This document shows, one piece after another, positions 60,592-64,000 of a DNA stretch of 64,000 nucleotides; within the stretch, counting starts at the first letter, position 1; the number at the start of each line of letters is the position of its first letter. The stretch spans positions 61,062 to 125,061 of the forward strand of contig PLSM01000128.1 in the NCBI GenBank assembly GCA_003165075.1, read 5' to 3'. The DNA is from Acidobacteriaceae bacterium. Its GTDB lineage: Bacteria > Acidobacteriota > Terriglobia > Terriglobales > Acidobacteriaceae. Both the position numbers and the translations under genes were made by a program. The notes under the pieces are model-generated. The model was not told the origin of the DNA and did not search any database. It was given only the letters and a program-made list of their open reading frames with translations.

Positions 60592-62076
60592 ATGAAAAGC
60601 CCGATCAAATTTGTTGCTGTCGACCTTGGCGCGTCGGGTGGAAGGTTGATGGCGGGCCTGTGGGACGGTGAGCGTTTCACACTGGAGGACCTGCACCGTT
60701 TTCCCAATGGCGGAGTTACCGTGGGATCCAATCTTTATTGGGACATGGCGGCCATCTGGGCCAATCTGCAGAGTGGCCTGAAGGAATACCGTACGCGTTT
60801 CAACGATTCGCCTGCCGGGATTGGCGTGGATAGCTGGGGCGTAGACTTCGGCCTGCTCAACAAAGCCGGACACCTGATCGAGAATCCGTTCCACTATCGC
60901 GATAAGCGCACGGACGGAATTCCAGCCCTGGCGTTCGAACTCATCTCCGACCGCGATATCTTTTCTGCTACCGGAATTCAGACCATGCAGTTCAATACGC
61001 TCTATCAGTTGTACAGCATGGTACGCAGCCACGACCGGGCGCTCTACGAGGCGGACCGGCTGCTGATGATTCCCGATCTCTGCTCCTATTTTCTTTGCGG
61101 CGACAAGCGCGCGGAGTACACCGAGGCTACCACCACGCAGCTCTATTCAGCGTTTGCCGGAGATTGGGAGTATTCGGTGGTGAAGGCGCTCGATATTCCA
61201 GCGGCGATTCTGCCTCCTGTTATCAAGCCCGGAACGATGCTGGCCCCGCTGCGCTCGCAAGTACTGGAGGAGTGCGGCTTCGCGCTGCCGTTTCCGGCTA
61301 TTGCGGTCGCATCGCATGACACTGCGAGCGCCGTGGCGGCCATTCCCAGTATGGAAGCAGAGAGCGTTTTTATCAGCAGCGGCACATGGAGCCTGATGGG
61401 CGTGGAACTCGATGCGCCGAATGTTTCAGATGAGTCTTACCGCCTGGGCTTTACTAACGAAGGCGGCGCCGATGGCTCAACCCTTCTGATGAAGAACATT
61501 ACCGGGCTTTGGATCATCCAGGAATGCATGCGGCATTGGAAGAGCCAGGGCCAGAGCCATTCCTGGGACGACCTCCAGACTGCAGCTTCGCTGGCCACGC
61601 CCTTCAAATGCCTGATCGATTCAAACGCGCGGGACTTCCAGATGCCTTGCGACATGCCTGACGCGATCCGCCATTACTGCCATGCAACGCACCAGCCTGT
61701 TCCAGACACGGTGGGAGAAATAGCCCGTTGCGCATTTGAAAGCCTGAGCTTGAAATACCGTTCCGTACTGGATTCGCTCACGGCGCTGACGGGGCGCGCC
61801 TTTCGCACCCTGCGCGTGATGGGCGGGGGTAGCCTGAACACCATGCTTTGCCAGATGACGGCCGACGCATGTGATGCGCAGGTGGTGTGCGGACCGGTAG
61901 AAGCTTCGGCTCTTGGCAACGTGATGATGCAGGCGGTGGCCACCGGACATTTGCCCAGCATTGCCGCGGGCCGGGCCGCCATCTCCGCATCCATTCAATC
62001 CAGGTCGTTTGAGCCTCATCGCAGTGACGCTTGGGACGCAGCCTATGCGCGCTTCAAGCAACTGGAGTCAAGTTAA
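60592..62076 (+). CDS. rhaB: Rhamnulokinase (FGGY sugar kinase)
   Basis: A 494-residue FGGY kinase phosphorylating L-rhamnulose. Motifs: FVAVDLGASGGRLMAGLWDG (phosphate 1), GIGVDSWGVDFGLLNKAG, FHYRDKRTDG, ASHDTASAVAAIPSMEAESV and FISSGTWSLMGVELDAP, and the second FGGY signature RVMGGGSLNTMLCQMTADAC. These match RhaB rather than xylulo- or glycerol kinases. It is followed 79 bases later by a fucose-isomerase-like gene, so the pair probably converts and phosphorylates a 6-deoxy sugar. No transporter or aldolase is in the window. Confidence 0.92.
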   Translation: MKSPIKFVAVDLGASGGRLMAGLWDGERFTLEDLHRFPNGGVTVGSNLYWDMAAIWANLQSGLKEYRTRFNDSPAGIGVDSWGVDFGLLNKAGHLIENPFHYRDKRTDGIPALAFELISDRDIFSATGIQTMQFNTLYQLYSMVRSHDRALYEADRLLMIPDLCSYFLCGDKRAEYTEATTTQLYSAFAGDWEYSVVKALDIPAAILPPVIKPGTMLAPLRSQVLEECGFALPFPAIAVASHDTASAVAAIPSMEAESVFISSGTWSLMGVELDAPNVSDESYRLGFTNEGGADGSTLLMKNITGLWIIQECMRHWKSQGQSHSWDDLQTAASLATPFKCLIDSNARDFQMPCDMPDAIRHYCHATHQPVPDTVGEIARCAFESLSLKYRSVLDSLTALTGRAFRTLRVMGGGSLNTMLCQMTADACDAQVVCGPVEASALGNVMMQAVATGHLPSIAAGRAAISASIQSRSFEPHRSDAWDAAYARFKQLESS

Positions 62077-62155
62077 TGCGGCATGACCCCGCGCAGGCCG
62101 CACGCAACATTTCAAATGGCCCAGGGGGCCGGAGCTTTAGTCAAGGAGAAAGACG

Positions 62156-63796
62156 ATGTCAGCTTATGCAGTTCCTGTAATAGAGGAGCCCGTTTCAGTC
62201 GCCGCCAATAAGGTGCTGTTGATCGCCAGCGGGGACCTGCGCCAATCGGCGAACAAGGTTTGCTGGCCCGCACAGCTTGCAATGGAACAACAGATCATTG
62301 CCGCATTCGCAGCCGAAGGTTACCAGCTTGAGCGCGCGCATTCCTATCAGCCGGAATTGCAGCATGGCTTCATCTACAGCCAGCGCATGGGCATGGATGT
62401 CTTCGAGCATATCCATCCGGATGCACCGCTGGTAGTGGCCGAGGCGGTTTGGCAGTATAGCCACCATGTGCTCGCAGGGCTTCTAAGTCACCGCGGGCCC
62501 ATTCTCACCATCGCCAACTGGTCAGGGCAATGGCCGGGGCTGGTGGGCATGCTTAACCTGAACGGCAGCCTCTACAAGGCCGGCGTCAAGTTCAGCACTT
62601 TGTGGAGCAAAGACTTCGACGACGAGTTCTTCCGCCGCGGCCTGCGCCAATGGCTTAAGGAACACAAGATCGATCACGATCTGAGCCACGTGCGGGACCT
62701 TGTTCTGGCGGCATTGCCGGCGGCCGAGCGCGCGCTAGGCAGTTCGCTGGCCATGCAGCTCAAGACCCAGAAAGCGATTCTGGGAGTTTTCGATGAGGGC
62801 TGCATGGGGATGTACAACGCCATCGTCGAGGACTACCTGCTGAATAAGACAGGCATCTACAAGGAGCGGCTGAGCCAGTCAGCGCTGGTTGCGGCCATGC
62901 GCGAGGTCCCGGACGCAGAGGCGCAAGCGGTGCGGACCTGGCTGGAAAAGCGAGGCTTCACATTTGTCACCGGCCCGACGGAAGAAACCGATCTGACCGA
63001 TGCGCAAATTCTCGAGCAGTGCAAGATGTATATCGCCGCGATGCGCATCGCCGGCGAATTTGGCTGTGACGCCATCGGCATTCAGTATCAACAGGGCCTG
63101 AAGGACATGGTCCCGGCTTCAGACCTGGTGGAGGGGTTGCTAAACAATGTGGAGCGGCCGCCGGTGCTGGACAAGAATGGCAAAGAACTCTATGCCGGCG
63201 CGCCCTTGCCGCACTTTAACGAAGTAGATGAGTGCGCCGCCGTGGATGCGCTGGTTACCAATCGCGTCTGGACGGCGATGCATCTCGATCCGGCAACCAC
63301 GTTGCACGACGTACGCTGGGGCGAGCACTACACCGGCGGCGGCATCGATGATTTTGTGTGGACCTTCCAGATCTCCGGCGCGGTCCCGGCGTCGCACCTC
63401 ATAGGCGGCTATGCCGGTGGGCGCAGCCTGCGTCAGACGCCCATGTATTTCCGTCTCGGCGGAGGAACGCTCACGGGGATTTGCAAGCCCGGTCACGTCG
63501 TATGGAGCCGCATCTTCGTAGAGGACGGCGCGCTGCATGCCGACATCGGCCGTGCCACCGCGGTGGAACTGCCCGCCGAAGAAACCGAGCGGCGGCTTAA
63601 CTCCGTCACTCCGGAATGGCCTATCATGCATGTGGTCCTGCATGGCGTGAGCCGCGACCAGTTCATGGCGCGCCACCATGCCAACCACGCCAATGTGGCC
63701 TATGCACCCACCGCGGAGGCTGCGGACAAGGCTCTGGCAGCCAAGGCCGCGATGCTTGCCGAGATGGGGATTCACGTCCACCTTTGCGGCAAGTAA
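62156..63796 (+). CDS. L-fucose/L-arabinose isomerase-fold protein
   Basis: A 546-residue protein of the fucose isomerase family, starting at ATG 62156 after AAGGAGAAAGACG. The N-terminal domain has KVLLIASGDLRQSANKVCWP and TIANWSGQWPGLVGMLNLNG; the centre has ILGVFDEGCMGMYNAIVEDY, in which Glu and Asp fit the Mn-binding, catalytic residues of FucI; the C-terminus has VVLHGVSRDQFMARHHANH with a His cluster for metal. Downstream of rhamnulokinase it probably isomerises L-rhamnose, L-fucose or a related aldose to its ketose, replacing the normal RhaA. Specificity is inference. Confidence 0.87.
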   Translation: MSAYAVPVIEEPVSVAANKVLLIASGDLRQSANKVCWPAQLAMEQQIIAAFAAEGYQLERAHSYQPELQHGFIYSQRMGMDVFEHIHPDAPLVVAEAVWQYSHHVLAGLLSHRGPILTIANWSGQWPGLVGMLNLNGSLYKAGVKFSTLWSKDFDDEFFRRGLRQWLKEHKIDHDLSHVRDLVLAALPAAERALGSSLAMQLKTQKAILGVFDEGCMGMYNAIVEDYLLNKTGIYKERLSQSALVAAMREVPDAEAQAVRTWLEKRGFTFVTGPTEETDLTDAQILEQCKMYIAAMRIAGEFGCDAIGIQYQQGLKDMVPASDLVEGLLNNVERPPVLDKNGKELYAGAPLPHFNEVDECAAVDALVTNRVWTAMHLDPATTLHDVRWGEHYTGGGIDDFVWTFQISGAVPASHLIGGYAGGRSLRQTPMYFRLGGGTLTGICKPGHVVWSRIFVEDGALHADIGRATAVELPAEETERRLNSVTPEWPIMHVVLHGVSRDQFMARHHANHANVAYAPTAEAADKALAAKAAMLAEMGIHVHLCGK

Positions 63797-64000
63797 GTCA
63801 GCACAGACGATCTTCCGGGATGCGGCCGAAAGCGGCCGCACTCGGGGGACGCCGTGCAGCACGAGGACAGTGGCCAGTTTGTACCCCTTTCGAGATACCC
63901 CCCTCCCCCCTATTCTGGGGGTAAATTCCTTATTTTCATGCGTTTAGAGCATTTTCACTATTTCTGTCGAGTTCCAAAGCGAAGTCGGAACCAAGCTAGA
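63797..64000. other. Downstream region with a GC hairpin
   Basis: TGCGGCC/GGCCGCA (63821 to 63840) forms a seven-base stem shortly after the isomerase stop, without a T run. A C-run/G-run pair (CCCCCC TATTCT GGGGG, 63905 to 63921) forms a second hairpin. AT-rich DNA from 63925 may be the promoter of a gene beyond the right edge. Confidence 0.4.

Overview
The window looks like a chromosomal segment of an Acidobacteriota member, probably of the class Terriglobia. GC content is high. It carries three very large Oar-like TonB-dependent receptors with an N-terminal carboxypeptidase-regulatory-like domain, a PadR plus ADOP-type MacB/FtsX permease pair, Tat-exported Gfo/Idh/MocA and aminotransferase-like proteins, many exported glycoside hydrolases, and a rsmG-parA-parB block with two parS sites. 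No rRNA or tRNA gene was recognised. Every call comes from reading the sequence and recalled family motifs; no database search was run.

Positions 1 to about 11,000 look like an integrated mobile element or genomic island. It holds an XRE regulator, an operon of a coiled-coil protein with an HPD motif, a SEL1-repeat protein and two membrane proteins (the second frameshifted), a DUF262 plus HEPN gene pair typical of anti-phage or restriction modules, a CHC2-TOPRIM-ATPase replication protein, a TubC-docking-like small protein and an AlpA-type regulator. Coding density is low and several stretches look like decayed genes. No integrase is visible, so one end probably lies left of the window.

Positions 11,300 to 16,900 hold a compact locus around a bacterial microcompartment (BMC) shell protein. 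A DapA-family lyase with a C-terminal amphipathic helix resembling an encapsulation peptide is translationally coupled to a tandem BMC-domain protein. A Tat-exported class V aminotransferase-like protein, a GH5-like hydrolase and an aspartate/glutamate racemase-like protein follow on the other strand. No pentameric vertex gene is nearby.

Positions 17,000 to 34,500 carry an exported oxidoreductase and sugar isomerase pair, the parAB/rsmG segregation block, housekeeping genes (trmO, plsC, folC, dnaN), a MsrP-like molybdoenzyme with its cytochrome b, an exported methyltransferase and a large six-hairpin glycosidase. A decayed NIPSNAP-like gene sits near 23,000.

Positions 34,500 to 49,000 are dominated by three Oar-like receptors, two of them adjacent and both 1,220 residues long, with accD, cobO and rlmH between the first and second. 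Positions 49,000 to 64,000 carry rsfS (with a long basic tail), nadD, a VKOR-like protein, an alpha/beta hydrolase, the ADOP permease with its PadR regulator, a truncated M23 peptidase remnant fused in frame behind the permease, glyA, a GH2 hydrolase, and a deoxysugar catabolism pair (rhamnulokinase and a fucose-isomerase-like protein). The repertoire suggests an aerobic, polysaccharide-degrading soil heterotroph.
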